Assembly: GCA_019752115.1 (NCBI GenBank)
Contig: JAIEMN010000032.1
Location: 1-64,000 of the forward strand
Reading direction: 5' to 3'
DNA from: Gemmatimonadaceae bacterium
GTDB lineage: Bacteria; Gemmatimonadota; Gemmatimonadetes; Gemmatimonadales; Gemmatimonadaceae
Length of the DNA: 64,000 nucleotides
Shown here: piece by piece, positions 49,206 through 62,077 of the stretch
Layout: each line of letters starts with the position of its first letter
Numbering within the stretch: position 1 is the stretch's first letter
Position numbers and translations under genes: made by a program
The notes under the pieces: model-generated
What the model was told of the DNA's origin: nothing
Seen by the model: the letters and a program-made list of their open reading frames with translations, nothing else
The model's database searches: none

Positions 49206-50666
49206 ATGTTCTTTCGACAGCTCTACGACACGGCCCTGGCGCAAGCGAGCTATGTGATCGGCTGCCAGGCCACCGGCGAGGCGATCGTCATTGATCCCCT
49301 GCGGGACCCGGCCCCCTATCTCGCGGTCGCCAAGGCCGAGGGGCTCCGCATCACCCACATCACCGAGACGCACATTCACGCCGACTTCGTCTCGGGGGCG
49401 CGCGAACTCCGGGCCGCCTGTGGGGCGCAGCTCTACCTGTCGGCGGAGGGTGGCAGCGACTGGCAGTACGCGTATGCGGCCACCGATGGCGCGACGCTGC
49501 TGCATGACGGCGACCGCATCGTCGTGGGCAACATCCATCTCGACGTGATGCACACGCCCGGGCATACGCCGGAGCATCTGAGCTTCATCGTGACCGACAC
49601 GCCGCGGGCCGCCGGTCCCATGGGCGTGCTGACCGGTGACTTTGTGTTTGTGGGCGATGTCGGGCGGCCGGACCTGCTCGAGCGCGCGGCCAAGATCGCG
49701 AACACCATGGAAGCCGGAGCGCGCACCCTCTTTCATTCGCTCGAACGCTTCCGCGCGCTGCCCGATCACCTGCAGGTGTGGCCGGGCCATGGCGCCGGGT
49801 CGGCGTGCGGCAAGGCGCTGGGCGCGGTCCCCTCGAGTACCGTGGGCTACGAAAAGATGGCCAACTGGGGCGTGGGCACGACGGACGAGGCCACCTTCGT
49901 GCAGATGGTGCTCGACGGGCAGCCGGAACCCCCGCGATACTTCGCCGAGATGAAGCGGCTCAACCGCGACGGCCCGCCGGTACTTGGCGCGCGCGCCCCA
50001 CTCCCGCGCCTCGAGGCGGCGGACGTGCTCGCACTAGGCGCCGATCACTGGGTGATCGACCTGCGCTCGGCGGCGGCCGCGGCTGACGGATACGTGTCGG
50101 GCACGCTCAACGTCCCGCTCTCGAAGTCGTTCAGTACCTATGTCGGGTCATTGCTGCCGATCACGGCCCCGGTGGTGCTGCTGGCGAGTGAATCGCCCAA
50201 CAGTCCGGAGCGCACAACCGATACGGCGCCCGACTCGGTGACCAGCACGCGCGAGGTCCTGGCCCACGTCGGCTTCGATCAGGTGATTGGCTGGGCGTTC
50301 GCGGACCCCGTGCTCGCGCAGGCGACCGCCGCGGGACGCGTGGCCAGCATGCCCCAGGTGGCCCCGGCACAGTTGCAGTCGATGGCGGAGATTCCGGTCA
50401 TCGATGTGCGCGGGCGCAGCGAATGGGATGGTGGTCATCTCCCCGGCGCGCGGCATCTGCCGCTGGGGAGCCTGCCAGAAGAGGCGGCGGCGTTGGCGTC
50501 GGCGCCGCTGGTGGTGCAGTGCCAGTCGGGCGGGCGGTCGGCGATCGCGGCGAGCCTGATCGCCCGGGCGGCGTACTTCGCGGGTCACACGCCCCTGGTG
50601 CGCAACCTCGCCGGCGGGTATCTGGCGTGGCGAGGGGCGGGGTTACCCGTGACCAGTGGTGATTGA
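49206..50666 (+). CDS. Persulfide dioxygenase-rhodanese fusion (CstB-like)
   Basis: The product is 486 residues. The metallo-beta-lactamase part has the iron-site THIHADFVSG, TPGHTPEHLSF and the GDFVFVGDVGRPD strands of ETHE1-type persulfide dioxygenases. Residues 280-370 form a rhodanese fold whose active-site Cys is absent (VVLLASES). A second, active rhodanese (about 375-480) has the Cys loop VVQCQSGGRS. This is the CstB arrangement used in sulfide detoxification. The upstream gap is shared with a divergent membrane gene. Confidence 0.9.
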   Translation: MFFRQLYDTALAQASYVIGCQATGEAIVIDPLRDPAPYLAVAKAEGLRITHITETHIHADFVSGARELRAACGAQLYLSAEGGSDWQYAYAATDGATLLHDGDRIVVGNIHLDVMHTPGHTPEHLSFIVTDTPRAAGPMGVLTGDFVFVGDVGRPDLLERAAKIANTMEAGARTLFHSLERFRALPDHLQVWPGHGAGSACGKALGAVPSSTVGYEKMANWGVGTTDEATFVQMVLDGQPEPPRYFAEMKRLNRDGPPVLGARAPLPRLEAADVLALGADHWVIDLRSAAAAADGYVSGTLNVPLSKSFSTYVGSLLPITAPVVLLASESPNSPERTTDTAPDSVTSTREVLAHVGFDQVIGWAFADPVLAQATAAGRVASMPQVAPAQLQSMAEIPVIDVRGRSEWDGGHLPGARHLPLGSLPEEAAALASAPLVVQCQSGGRSAIAASLIARAAYFAGHTPLVRNLAGGYLAWRGAGLPVTSGD

Positions 50667-50719
50667 GCGCCCGTTTCCGTGGGACGAGCCGGGTGACGCT
50701 CAAATGACGCGCTGATACT

Positions 50720-50753
50720 AAAGAGCGGGACCGGGTTTCCGGTCCCGCTCTTT
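50720..50753 (+). terminator. Terminator of the persulfide dioxygenase gene
   Basis: A perfect 15-bp stem (AAAGAGCGGGACCGG with its complement, GTTT loop) ends in TTT. It lies 53 bp past the stop codon. Confidence 0.9.
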
Positions 50754-50843
50754 GTGTATGGGCGGACACTGCGCTTACTGCCGTTGTCTGCGGTCCTGTG
50801 CTGTCGTCCCTGCTGGCGAGTGAGTGAACGGCAGTAATGCGGG

Positions 50844-51371
50844 TCAGCTCTTCGCCGTGGCGATCTGCTGCCGGAGCAATTCCGACGCCGCGCTCCGCTG
50901 CGCCGGCGTGCCCACACGCAGGGCGTCCACGCAGGCGAGCATCGCGTGCAGCCGCGCGTCCTTCGCGACCACCTTGGTCAGGCCGTTGAACAGCGGCACC
51001 AGCGTTTCACCACGCACGGTGCCGGCCTCCGTTGGCCAGATGAGCGGCCGCAGCGGCTCGGCACCGGTCACCGCCGCCGCAACCTCCGGATGCGCCCCGG
51101 CCGTCGGCAGCCCGACGCGTTCCGGGCCGTGCACCGGCGGAAAGGCGTAGCGAACGCCGTGCACCAGGAACTCATGGAGCGCCTCCTCCCGCACCGTGCG
51201 CGAACCGGGGCCACAGATCCCGGCGTGCTGCAGGCGCGCCACCGAGCGATGCACCGCGCTGGTGCTGGTGGCCAGCGCGCCGGCGAGCGGCTCATACCGA
51301 TCTTCGGGCACCAGCACGAGCCGAAGCGCGACGGCAATGTCGAACGGGCGAAGCGAAGGCTGAGAGGGCAC
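50844..51371 (-). CDS. Winged-helix regulator, widespread unnamed family
   Basis: The product is 175 residues with a GTG start. The first 75 residues form a winged helix (FDIAVALRLVLVPEDRYEPL, then TSTSAVHRSVARLQHAGI), and the rest has conserved-looking YAFPPVHG and LIWPTEAGTVRGETLVPLFN motifs. I have seen this shape in regulators paired with a nucleotidyltransferase, but none is adjacent here. Its upstream region has a strong palindrome, suggesting autoregulation. Confidence 0.7.
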   Translation of the reverse strand: MPSQPSLRPFDIAVALRLVLVPEDRYEPLAGALATSTSAVHRSVARLQHAGICGPGSRTVREEALHEFLVHGVRYAFPPVHGPERVGLPTAGAHPEVAAAVTGAEPLRPLIWPTEAGTVRGETLVPLFNGLTKVVAKDARLHAMLACVDALRVGTPAQRSAASELLRQQIATAKS

Positions 51372-51421
51372 CGGAGCGGTAGGCAGAGAGTGGAGGGGTG
51401 GGGACCAGACGCGGCAGTGTA

Positions 51422-51480
51422 GTGAAATATTCCGGGAAACGACATACCGAGCCGCGCATACATCGTCCCGGAAATTTCAC
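51422..51480 (-). promoter_or_regulatory. Palindromic operator upstream of the winged-helix gene
   Basis: GTGAAATATTCCGGGA (51422-51437) and TCCCGGAAATTTCAC (51466-51480) form a 15-bp inverted repeat with one extra base, spaced by 28 bases. It starts 51 bp before the GTG start. The surrounding 51372-51581 gap is AT-richer and has no gene. Confidence 0.6.
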
Positions 51481-51581
51481 TTTTTATCACCAATGGAATC
51501 GTTTTACAGCGAAAATACACCCCTCGAACCCGTTACATTAAACAGGACTTAATGTACGGTTCGTCCCTCCCGCTGCGCCGC

Positions 51582-53603
51582 CTAGGGCTGCCGAGTGGGA
51601 GAGCCCCACCGGTTGTTCTTGCGATCGACGTCGAGCAGGCGCTGCTCGGGGTCGAGTTCGATCCCCACGAGCTGCTTCCCCACGAAGCGGAACTCGCGCA
51701 CATAGCGCCGCGTGTTGGTGCTCCACACCTCCGCGGGATAGTGCACGTCCATCGTGCTGCCGTCGCTGAAGGAGAAACGCGCACGAATGGGCAGCACGCC
51801 CCGCTCGCGGTTGCCGAACACCACCGCCACCTGATTCGTGTCACCGCGCGTGCGGGTCACGACGGTGTCGACCGCCTGATCGAAGCGCGCGTTTTCGATG
51901 AACCACTCCCGCCAGAACCAGTCGAGCCGACGGCCCGCGACGTTCTCCATGGTCCGGAAGAAATCGGCCGGCGTGGGATGCTTGAAGGCCCAGCGCGCGG
52001 TGTACGTCTTGAACGCCTCATCGAACGCCTGCGGCCCGAGGATCTCCTGCCGCAACAGCTGGAGCCCCACACTCGGCTTCACGTAGGCGGTCACCCCGAG
52101 CATGTCGGGGGCGATGCGGTCGGGGTTGATGTCAATGGGCTTGTCCATGCCCGCCGTCATCACCTGCTCCACCAGGCGACGCTCCTCCGCCGCGCGCGCC
52201 ATCTGATCGCCCTTCTCCGGATAGCGGCGGCCTTCCGAGAAGGTATTGATGAAGGTGTTGAAGCCTTCGTCCTGCCACATGTAGACGCGTTCGTTGCTCC
52301 CGACAATCATCGGGAACCACATATGTCCGATCTCGTGCGTGACGACGTTGTACAGGTCGTACACATCGGCACTTTTGTTCTCCATCGCGATCATGGGGTA
52401 CTCCATGCCGCTGATGGGGCCTTCGATGGCCGAGATCTGCGGCCAGGGGTACATGAACCAGCGCTCGGAGTACTCCATGATCGACATGCGCGACTGGTCG
52501 GCGGCGTCGTGCCAGTTCACCGCGGCGCTGGGGCGGTAGTAGGCGTAGGCCATGATCCCCTTCCAGCTGGTCGCATCCCACTGAAAGTCGGGTGAGGCCG
52601 CCCACACCGCGTCGCGCACATTCTTGGCGACGAAGTGCCACGTCATCGTGCCGCTCGTGCGCGGGCGCGCCTTGCCGCTCGCGAGTTCGTCGGCCGTGAT
52701 GAGGCGCACCACGGTATCGCTCTTGGCCGCGATCGCGTGGCGTGCGAGGGTGGTGGGGGTGAGGACCTGGGCGGCGTTCTGGAGCGCCCCCGTTGCCGCC
52801 ACGATGTAGCCCGCCGGCACGGTCACGCTCAGATCGTAGTCGCCGTACTCGAGATAGAACTCGCCCTGCCCCAGATACGGTTCGATGTTCCAGCCACGCA
52901 CATCATCGTACACGGCGACGCGCGGATACCACTGGGCGATCTCGTAGAGCGCGCCCTCGCGCCCCATGCGGTCGGCGCCATGCTCGGGCACGGGGAACGA
53001 CCACGCCATGTCGATGGTGGCCGTCTTTCCCGGCGCGAGCGGCTCGGCGAGATCCACCTTCATGACGGTTTCTTCCACGCGGCGCGTGAGCTCCACGCTC
53101 TTGGTCGCGCCGCCGGCAGGGCCCAGCGTCTGCGCGAGCTTCGTGAACGTGTACCCGCCGTTGAAGCCACGCGAACCAAAGCGCCCGTCTTCCTCGAAGA
53201 TGTACGAGTTGAGCGACTTGTCCCGGAAGGCGTTCTGCTCCGTCTGCATCCAGAGGAAGCGCAGCGTGTCCGGCGTGCGATTGGTATAGCGCAGCGTCAT
53301 ACTCCCGCTGACGCTCTTCTTGGCCGTATCGAGCGTGGCCTTGAGCACGTAGTCGGCGCGATTCTGCCAGTAGCGGGCGCCGGGGGCTCCGCTGCCGGCG
53401 CGCATCTCGTTGGCCGTGGGAAGTACGAGCGGCGCGAAGATGGAAGTATCGGCCACCGATCGCGGCGCGGGGCGTTCGGGGCGCGGCGCCTGAGCCGGCG
53501 CGCGCGTGGCCGACGCGGCCGCGAGGGCGAGGGCGGCCACCGCGCGATGGCCGCTGACGCGACCGCGCGGCAGGGAACGAAGGATGTCTGGCAGTGTCAG
53601 CAT
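51582..53603 (-). CDS. Secreted M1-family metallopeptidase
   Basis: The product is 673 residues. It starts with a signal peptide near residues 1-38. The zinc site is H423-EIGH-H427 with E446 eighteen residues after the second His (HEXXH-X18-E). Close upstream, SGMEYPMIAMEN stands in for the GAMEN exopeptidase motif of M1 peptidases. The usual aminopeptidase tail is short. It is probably a periplasmic or surface aminopeptidase-like enzyme. Start: the ATG at 53603 is the first that gives a signal peptide. Confidence 0.9.
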   Translation of the reverse strand: MLTLPDILRSLPRGRVSGHRAVAALALAAASATRAPAQAPRPERPAPRSVADTSIFAPLVLPTANEMRAGSGAPGARYWQNRADYVLKATLDTAKKSVSGSMTLRYTNRTPDTLRFLWMQTEQNAFRDKSLNSYIFEEDGRFGSRGFNGGYTFTKLAQTLGPAGGATKSVELTRRVEETVMKVDLAEPLAPGKTATIDMAWSFPVPEHGADRMGREGALYEIAQWYPRVAVYDDVRGWNIEPYLGQGEFYLEYGDYDLSVTVPAGYIVAATGALQNAAQVLTPTTLARHAIAAKSDTVVRLITADELASGKARPRTSGTMTWHFVAKNVRDAVWAASPDFQWDATSWKGIMAYAYYRPSAAVNWHDAADQSRMSIMEYSERWFMYPWPQISAIEGPISGMEYPMIAMENKSADVYDLYNVVTHEIGHMWFPMIVGSNERVYMWQDEGFNTFINTFSEGRRYPEKGDQMARAAEERRLVEQVMTAGMDKPIDINPDRIAPDMLGVTAYVKPSVGLQLLRQEILGPQAFDEAFKTYTARWAFKHPTPADFFRTMENVAGRRLDWFWREWFIENARFDQAVDTVVTRTRGDTNQVAVVFGNRERGVLPIRARFSFSDGSTMDVHYPAEVWSTNTRRYVREFRFVGKQLVGIELDPEQRLLDVDRKNNRWGSPTRQP

Positions 53604-53727
53604 CAGAGCAGGATCCGGTGCGCAGGAATGGGCGGGAGCGTGAGAAAGATACCCCTGAGCGAGCCGAGGGGTCATCGACGCAATGCGGCTGCTTGTGAGG
53701 GACCCGCAGGCGGGCGAGTTTAGACGG

Positions 53728-54906
53728 ATGTCCGAGCCCTCCCTCTTTCATGCCACGCCGGTGTTCCCGCGCGGCTTTCATTGCGCCAGCCGCAATGTGG
53801 GCCTCAAGCCCAGCGCGCGTGATCTGACGCTCTTCGCGAGCGACGTCGACGCGGCCGCCGCCGCGGTGTTCACGCGCAATCACTTCCCCGGCGCGCCGAT
53901 CATTCTGGGGCGTGAGACCATCCGGGGCGGCACGTTGCGCGCGATCATCGCCAACAGCAAGGTGAGCAACGTGGCCACCGGCGCGACGGGCGTGGAGAAT
54001 GCGCGGCGCATGGCGCGCGCGGCGGCCGCCGAACTCGGCACCGACCCGGGGCGGGTGCTGGTGAGCTCCACCGGCGTGATTGGCGTGCAGCTCCCGATCG
54101 AGAAGATCGAACGGGGCGTGGTGGGGATGGCTGCCGATCTGCAGGGCGACCCGATGGTCGGCGCGGAAGGAATCATGACCACCGACACGCACCCCAAGGC
54201 GCTGTCGGCCAGTGTGGGCAACGCCACGATCACGTGGGTGGCGAAGGGCTCAGGGATGATCGAGCCGAACATGGCCACCATGCTGAGCTACATCTTCACG
54301 GATGCGGCGTTCGATGCGCCCACGCTCGACCGCCTGCTGCGCGCGGCGGTGGCGCCGACGTTCAACATGCTCAGCGTGGACACCGATACGAGCACGTCGG
54401 ACACGTGCGCGATTCTCGCCAACGGACTGGCGGGCGCGGTGGACGAAGCCGAATTCCTGCGCGTCCTGCGCGCGGGGTGCACGCGCATGACGGAGATCCT
54501 CGCGCGCGATGGCGAGGGGGCGGAGCATCTGGTCCGCGTGACGGTGCGCGGCGCCCTGAATGCCACCGAAGCGCACGTCGTGGCGAAGAGCATCGTGAAC
54601 TCGCCGCTCGTGAAGACGATGGTGCACGGCGCCGATCCGAATGTCGGCCGCTTGCTGATGGCGGTGGGCAAGTGCTTCACCTGCACCATTCGGCCAGCCA
54701 CGACCGATGCCTGGATCAACGGCTATCAGGTCGTGGGCAACGGCGAGCGCCTCGCGTTCGATGATGCCATCGTGCGCGAGACGCTCTCCCGGGAAGTGGT
54801 TGACCTCGAGGTGTGCCTCGGGGTGGGCGATGGGGAGGCCACGGCGTACGGCTGTGACCTCACGAAGGGGTACGTGGACGAGAACGCGGCGTACTACAGC
54901 TCCTGA
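53728..54906 (+). CDS. argJ: ArgJ, bifunctional ornithine acetyltransferase / N-acetylglutamate synthase
   Basis: The product is 392 residues. ArgJ features are visible: NSKVSNVATGATGVENARRM, SSTGVIGVQLP, the self-cleavage site with nucleophile Thr184 in MIEPNMATMLSYIFTD, and SDTCAILANGLAG. The precursor cleaves itself before that Thr to give two chains. It makes ornithine by transferring acetyl to glutamate, closing the cyclic arginine pathway. No other arg gene is in the window. Its end runs into a very long inverted repeat. Confidence 0.95.
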   Translation: MSEPSLFHATPVFPRGFHCASRNVGLKPSARDLTLFASDVDAAAAAVFTRNHFPGAPIILGRETIRGGTLRAIIANSKVSNVATGATGVENARRMARAAAAELGTDPGRVLVSSTGVIGVQLPIEKIERGVVGMAADLQGDPMVGAEGIMTTDTHPKALSASVGNATITWVAKGSGMIEPNMATMLSYIFTDAAFDAPTLDRLLRAAVAPTFNMLSVDTDTSTSDTCAILANGLAGAVDEAEFLRVLRAGCTRMTEILARDGEGAEHLVRVTVRGALNATEAHVVAKSIVNSPLVKTMVHGADPNVGRLLMAVGKCFTCTIRPATTDAWINGYQVVGNGERLAFDDAIVRETLSREVVDLEVCLGVGDGEATAYGCDLTKGYVDENAAYYSS

Positions 54907-54910
54907 GGAA

Positions 54911-54988
54911 CCCACAACCCAGCACCAAAAACCCGAGACCCTAAACCGATCAGTTTAGGGTCTCGGGTTTTTAGTGCTGGGTTGTGGG
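54911..54988. terminator. Very long bidirectional hairpin between argJ and cheB-cheR
   Basis: Two 36-base arms (54911-54946 and 54953-54988) pair with a single C-A mismatch around a 6-base loop. The inner part (GTTTAGGGTCTCGGGTTTTT) resembles a terminator with a T-run on one side and AAAAA on the other, so it can stop both convergent transcripts. Confidence 0.85.
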
Positions 54989-54992
54989 TGCC

Positions 54993-58006
<3,014 letters not shown>

Positions 58007-58010
<4 letters not shown>

Positions 58011-60325
58011 GCGGAGTGGGCGTCGGACTGGTACGAGGGGAGTGGGGTGGGCGGGCCGTCCAGCGCGTCACGCACGCCGGCCAGCAATCCAGCCACGGAC
58101 CATGGCTTCTGGATTATGGGGGCCGCGCACGGCGCCCGCACCTCTGCGTCGTCGAATTCTGCGCCGGGGTAGCCGGTCATCCAGATCAGGCGGACACCGG
58201 CGCCAAAGCGGATCACCCCGTCGAGCACCCGGGCCCCACCGCCCCGGGGCATCACGATATCGGAGAGGACCACGTCGATCGGCCCGTGGAGGGCGTGCGA
58301 GCGACTGGCGAGGACATCCCAGGCATGGTCGCCGTGGTGGGCCTCGAGTACCCGATACCCCGCCTTCTCCAACAGGCGAACTGCCAACGCGCGGATCCCG
58401 GGGTCGTCCTCGACCACGAGGACGGTCTCGCCATGGACGGCGCGGTGCGCCTTGGCCGGCGTGGGGAGCGCCTGCGCGATCCAGGCGCTGTCGGCCACGG
58501 CGAAGTGCAGGGTGACCGTGGTGCCCTGCTGGCGCGCCGACCGCACCTCCACGCGCCCCCGCATCTGCTCCATGAGCCCTTGGACCATCGGCATCCCCAG
58601 CCCGGTCCCCTGCCCCGGCGGCTTGGTGGTGAAGAAGGGTTCGAAGAGGTTGGCGAGCGTGCTGCTGTCCATCCCGACCCCGGTATCCTGCACCCGCACC
58701 ACGACGTGATGGAGCGGCTGCACCAGGGCCCGGGCGGCATCCGCGGCCTGACGGGCGGCCCCCGATTCGGCGCGTACGGTAATGGTGAGGTTCCCACCGT
58801 CCGGCATCGCATCGCGGGCATTGGTGGCCAGGTTCAGCAGGATCTCCTGCACGGCGTTCGCATCGGCGCAGGCCAGCGGCAGCTCGCCCTCGATCCGCAC
58901 CTGGGTGTTGATCGTCTCCGGGAGAATGCGACGCAGAATGGTGGCCGCTTCCTCGATGCCGGCGCCGATGTCGCAGGCGGTGAGGCGCAGCGGTTCCTGA
59001 CGGCCGAGCGCCATGAGCTTGCGCACCATTTCGGCGCCCCGCCGCGCCGCGGCGAGCACCTCCTGCAGCGACTGCCGATCGGCGTCGCTCACCGCATCCG
59101 GATCACCGGCGAGGATCTCGGCGTGCGCGACGATGACCGTGAGCAGGTTATTGAAGTCGTGGGCAATGCCGCCGGTGACCCGGCCGATCGCTTCCATGCG
59201 CTGCGCCGTGCGCAGCTGGCGCTCCATGCTGTTCATGGCGGAGCGATCGCGCAGCATCGTCACGTGCCGCCCGGGCACGACGTTCGCGCGACTGGCGAAC
59301 TCGACGTCCACCAGCTTGCCACCGGCGCCCATGTACTGCGAAAAGCCGCGCCCCTCCCCCATGGCGAGGAGGGCTTCGTGCTGCTCGTAGAGGGTATTCA
59401 GCGACTCGGGTGCGACGAACTCGCAGAGGGGACGCCCCTCGAGCGCATCGCGCGAGCGCCCAAGCGTCTGCTCGGCCGCGGCATTCACCGCCAGGACCTG
59501 CATGGCATCGTCGAACAGCAGGATGGGATCCAAGGCCATTTCGAAGACGCCACGGAAGTGGGCCGTTGCCGACGCTTCGGCGAGCAGGGCCTCGCGCAAG
59601 GCCGTGGTCTCGAGATGCTGCACGACCGCGCCCTCGGTGGCCCCCAGCGCGGACACGGTGACGTGATACCAGACGGGATTCGCCGGATTGCGGCAGTGCA
59701 CGTCCTCTTCAAACGCGAGGCGCCGCCGATCGAGGACCTGGCGCACGCCATCGGCGAGCCGCTGCATGGCCGGATCACCACGAGCGGCCAGCGCGTCGCA
59801 CTCGTCGGCATAATTGGCGCCGAGCCGCGACCCGACGGATCCTGCCTCGCCGGTGTTGGCCTGAATGTGCCAGCGCGCATTGGCGGCGATGATGTGGCCG
59901 GTGGCATCGAGCAACAGCACCGCCGCAGGCAGCGCGTCGATCACATCCTGCGCCGCATCCGCGAGGTGCCGCTGGGCGAGCGCTTCGTGCCGCTCGCCCG
60001 TGATGTCGAGGAGGCGCACCAGTCGGGCGGGGGCGCCCTGCCACTTGCCGTCGGTGGTCGCCACCGAGAACCAGCGTCGCCCGAGGATGGTGTCGGCGAC
60101 AATCTCGGTGGGGGCCACACGGGCCATCGCCAACTGCCGCAGCACTGGCGCATCGTTGAGAATCGCGGCGTCAACGCGACTATCCGCGCGCACCACGAGG
60201 CCGTCCGCATCCAGGATCAGATGCGGATCGCATAGCGCGTCGAGCGGTAGGGTCTCGAGAGCGACCGCGAACATCACGGCTCCAGCAACGTGCAGAGCGC
60301 GCGCGACCGTCTTCGGTCGTGTCAC
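58007..60325 (-). CDS. PAS-containing hybrid histidine kinase
   Basis: The product is 772 residues. Two or three PAS domains (about 20-120, 130-235, 250-360: ILLFDDAMQVLAVNAAAEQT) lead to the His box VTGGIAHDFNNLLTVIVAHA, an ATPase domain (LLNLATNARDAMPDGG, VQDTGVGMDS, GQGTGLGMPMV) and a receiver with the phospho-Asp in IDVVLSDIVMPRGG and the Lys in IIQKPW. No membrane helix is clear except a weak one near the start. It is transcribed before the CheB-CheR gene. Confidence 0.9.
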
Positions 60326-60442
60326 CGCCGATCAGGCTGGCGGACTCCGGTGGGTTCCGCTCAGAGTATCGTTCGTCCCACCGGCTAGCTACAGTAAAAA
60401 CCTGACAGGCGAAATCGGATAACCTGATGGGGTTGTGCGGTA

Positions 60443-62017
60443 TCAGGGCAGGGCCGACGTCAGTCGCGGCGCGCGCCAGATGTGGATGAGCTGTTCGTAA
60501 TCATACGCGAGCCTGATCAGACGCGGTTCATCAAACGCGCGACCGAAAAACGTCATGCCGGCCGGAAGTCGATGGTCGCGCGTGAAGCCCATCGGCACGG
60601 TGATCGCTGGGAAGCCGGTCGACGGAGAGAACAGCTGGCTGTTGTCGCCGTGCGGCGTGTTGAGATCACCAATCAGGCGCGGCGGATTGCTCCACGTGGG
60701 ATACACGAGGGCATCGAGCTTGAGGGAATCCATAAGCTGCGTCACGGCGACGCGCAGGGCGCTGCGCACCTTCTCACGGGAGACGCACCCCGGCGCCGTT
60801 TCGGGGGGCTCGGTGGCGGTGGCGGCGTCGCGCAGCCGTTGCTCGACGGTGGGGTGATACTTCCGGCTGCGCAGCACCTCGTCGATGGTGTGCACCGGCG
60901 CGTTCGGCGCACGGGCCGCGAGATACCGCTCGAGATCGGCCTTGAAGCGATTGCACCCGCCTTGCTGGCGGCGCTGAATGACATCGAGTGAATCGACCGT
61001 GGCGGGATCGACGATGATCGCCCCGGCGCGACGCAGATCATCCACGGCCTTCTCGAAGACCGCTTTGACTTCCGGATCGAGCGTGGGGCGATCGTAGGCC
61101 TGGTGCAGCACGCCGATGCGCGCGCCCTTGAGCCCGCCGCGGACGAGCGCCTCGGTGTAGCGCGCGGCGCGCTTCGCATCGGCTGGCGCGGTGACGGTAT
61201 CCTCCGGATCACTGTGCGCGATGACGTCGAACACGGTGACGGCGTCGGCCACGCTGCGCGCCATCGGGCCGGCAATATCGGCGACCGCATTGAGGGGCAC
61301 GACGCCCGCGCGGGAGGTGAGCCCCATGGTGGAGCGGATACCCACGAGCAGCTGATGGGCCGACGGACCACGGATGGAGTTGCCGGTGTCGCTGCCCAGC
61401 CGCACGGCGCCGAAGCCGGCCGCGACGGCCGCCGCGGTGCCGCCACTGGAGCCGGCGGTGACGCGATCGAGCGCGTACGGATTGCGGGTGTACCCGGGCA
61501 GGATCGAACTCACCGTTTCGTACGGCGTGAAGGCCCACTCGGCGAGGTTGCTCTTGGCGAGCACGATGGCGCCGGCCTGCTTGACGAGGCGGACCATCGT
61601 GGCGTCCTGCCGCGGCTGCCACCCTTCGAGGGCGAGCGAGCCGGCGGTGGTCTGCAGCCCCACGGTCTCGAAGTTGTCCTTCACGATCATCGGCACGCAG
61701 TGGAGCGGGCCGACTGGTCCGCCCTTCGCGTAGCGCGCGTCAAGCGAGTCGGCCACGGCCCGCGCGGCCGGGTTGGTCAGAATGATCGCATTGATCGCCG
61801 GCCCCTTCTTGTCGAGCGAGTCGATGCGCGCCAGGTACGCGTCGACCAGCTGGCGGCAGGTCAGCGTACGGGCCTTGAAGGCGGCGTGGATGGTGGCGAT
61901 CGACGCCGTGTCGATGGGGAAGCGGCGCGCCGGACGCGCGGCGGGCCGTTGGGCATCGAGGGACGAGGCGGCCACCATCGTGGCGGCCAGCAGGGCGGAG
62001 GCGAGGGGTCGGCGCAT
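60443..62017 (-). CDS. Secreted amidase-signature hydrolase
   Basis: The product is 524 residues from MRRPLASALLAATMVAASSL, a signal peptide. The Ser-cisSer-Lys triad is K113 (IVKDNF), S190 (TAGSSGGTAA) and S214 (GSDTGNSIRG). The C-terminal part (PAITVPMGFTRDHRLPAGMT) matches the family. Amidase-signature enzymes hydrolyse amides, and export suggests breakdown of an external amide or peptide. The 60326-60442 gap downstream is AT-richer without a gene. Confidence 0.9.
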   Translation of the reverse strand: MRRPLASALLAATMVAASSLDAQRPAARPARRFPIDTASIATIHAAFKARTLTCRQLVDAYLARIDSLDKKGPAINAIILTNPAARAVADSLDARYAKGGPVGPLHCVPMIVKDNFETVGLQTTAGSLALEGWQPRQDATMVRLVKQAGAIVLAKSNLAEWAFTPYETVSSILPGYTRNPYALDRVTAGSSGGTAAAVAAGFGAVRLGSDTGNSIRGPSAHQLLVGIRSTMGLTSRAGVVPLNAVADIAGPMARSVADAVTVFDVIAHSDPEDTVTAPADAKRAARYTEALVRGGLKGARIGVLHQAYDRPTLDPEVKAVFEKAVDDLRRAGAIIVDPATVDSLDVIQRRQQGGCNRFKADLERYLAARAPNAPVHTIDEVLRSRKYHPTVEQRLRDAATATEPPETAPGCVSREKVRSALRVAVTQLMDSLKLDALVYPTWSNPPRLIGDLNTPHGDNSQLFSPSTGFPAITVPMGFTRDHRLPAGMTFFGRAFDEPRLIRLAYDYEQLIHIWRAPRLTSALP

Positions 62018-62077
62018 GCGGTAGAATATGGCGTCGGTCGAGTGACCGCGATGCAATGACCTTTTTGGAGCGATGCC

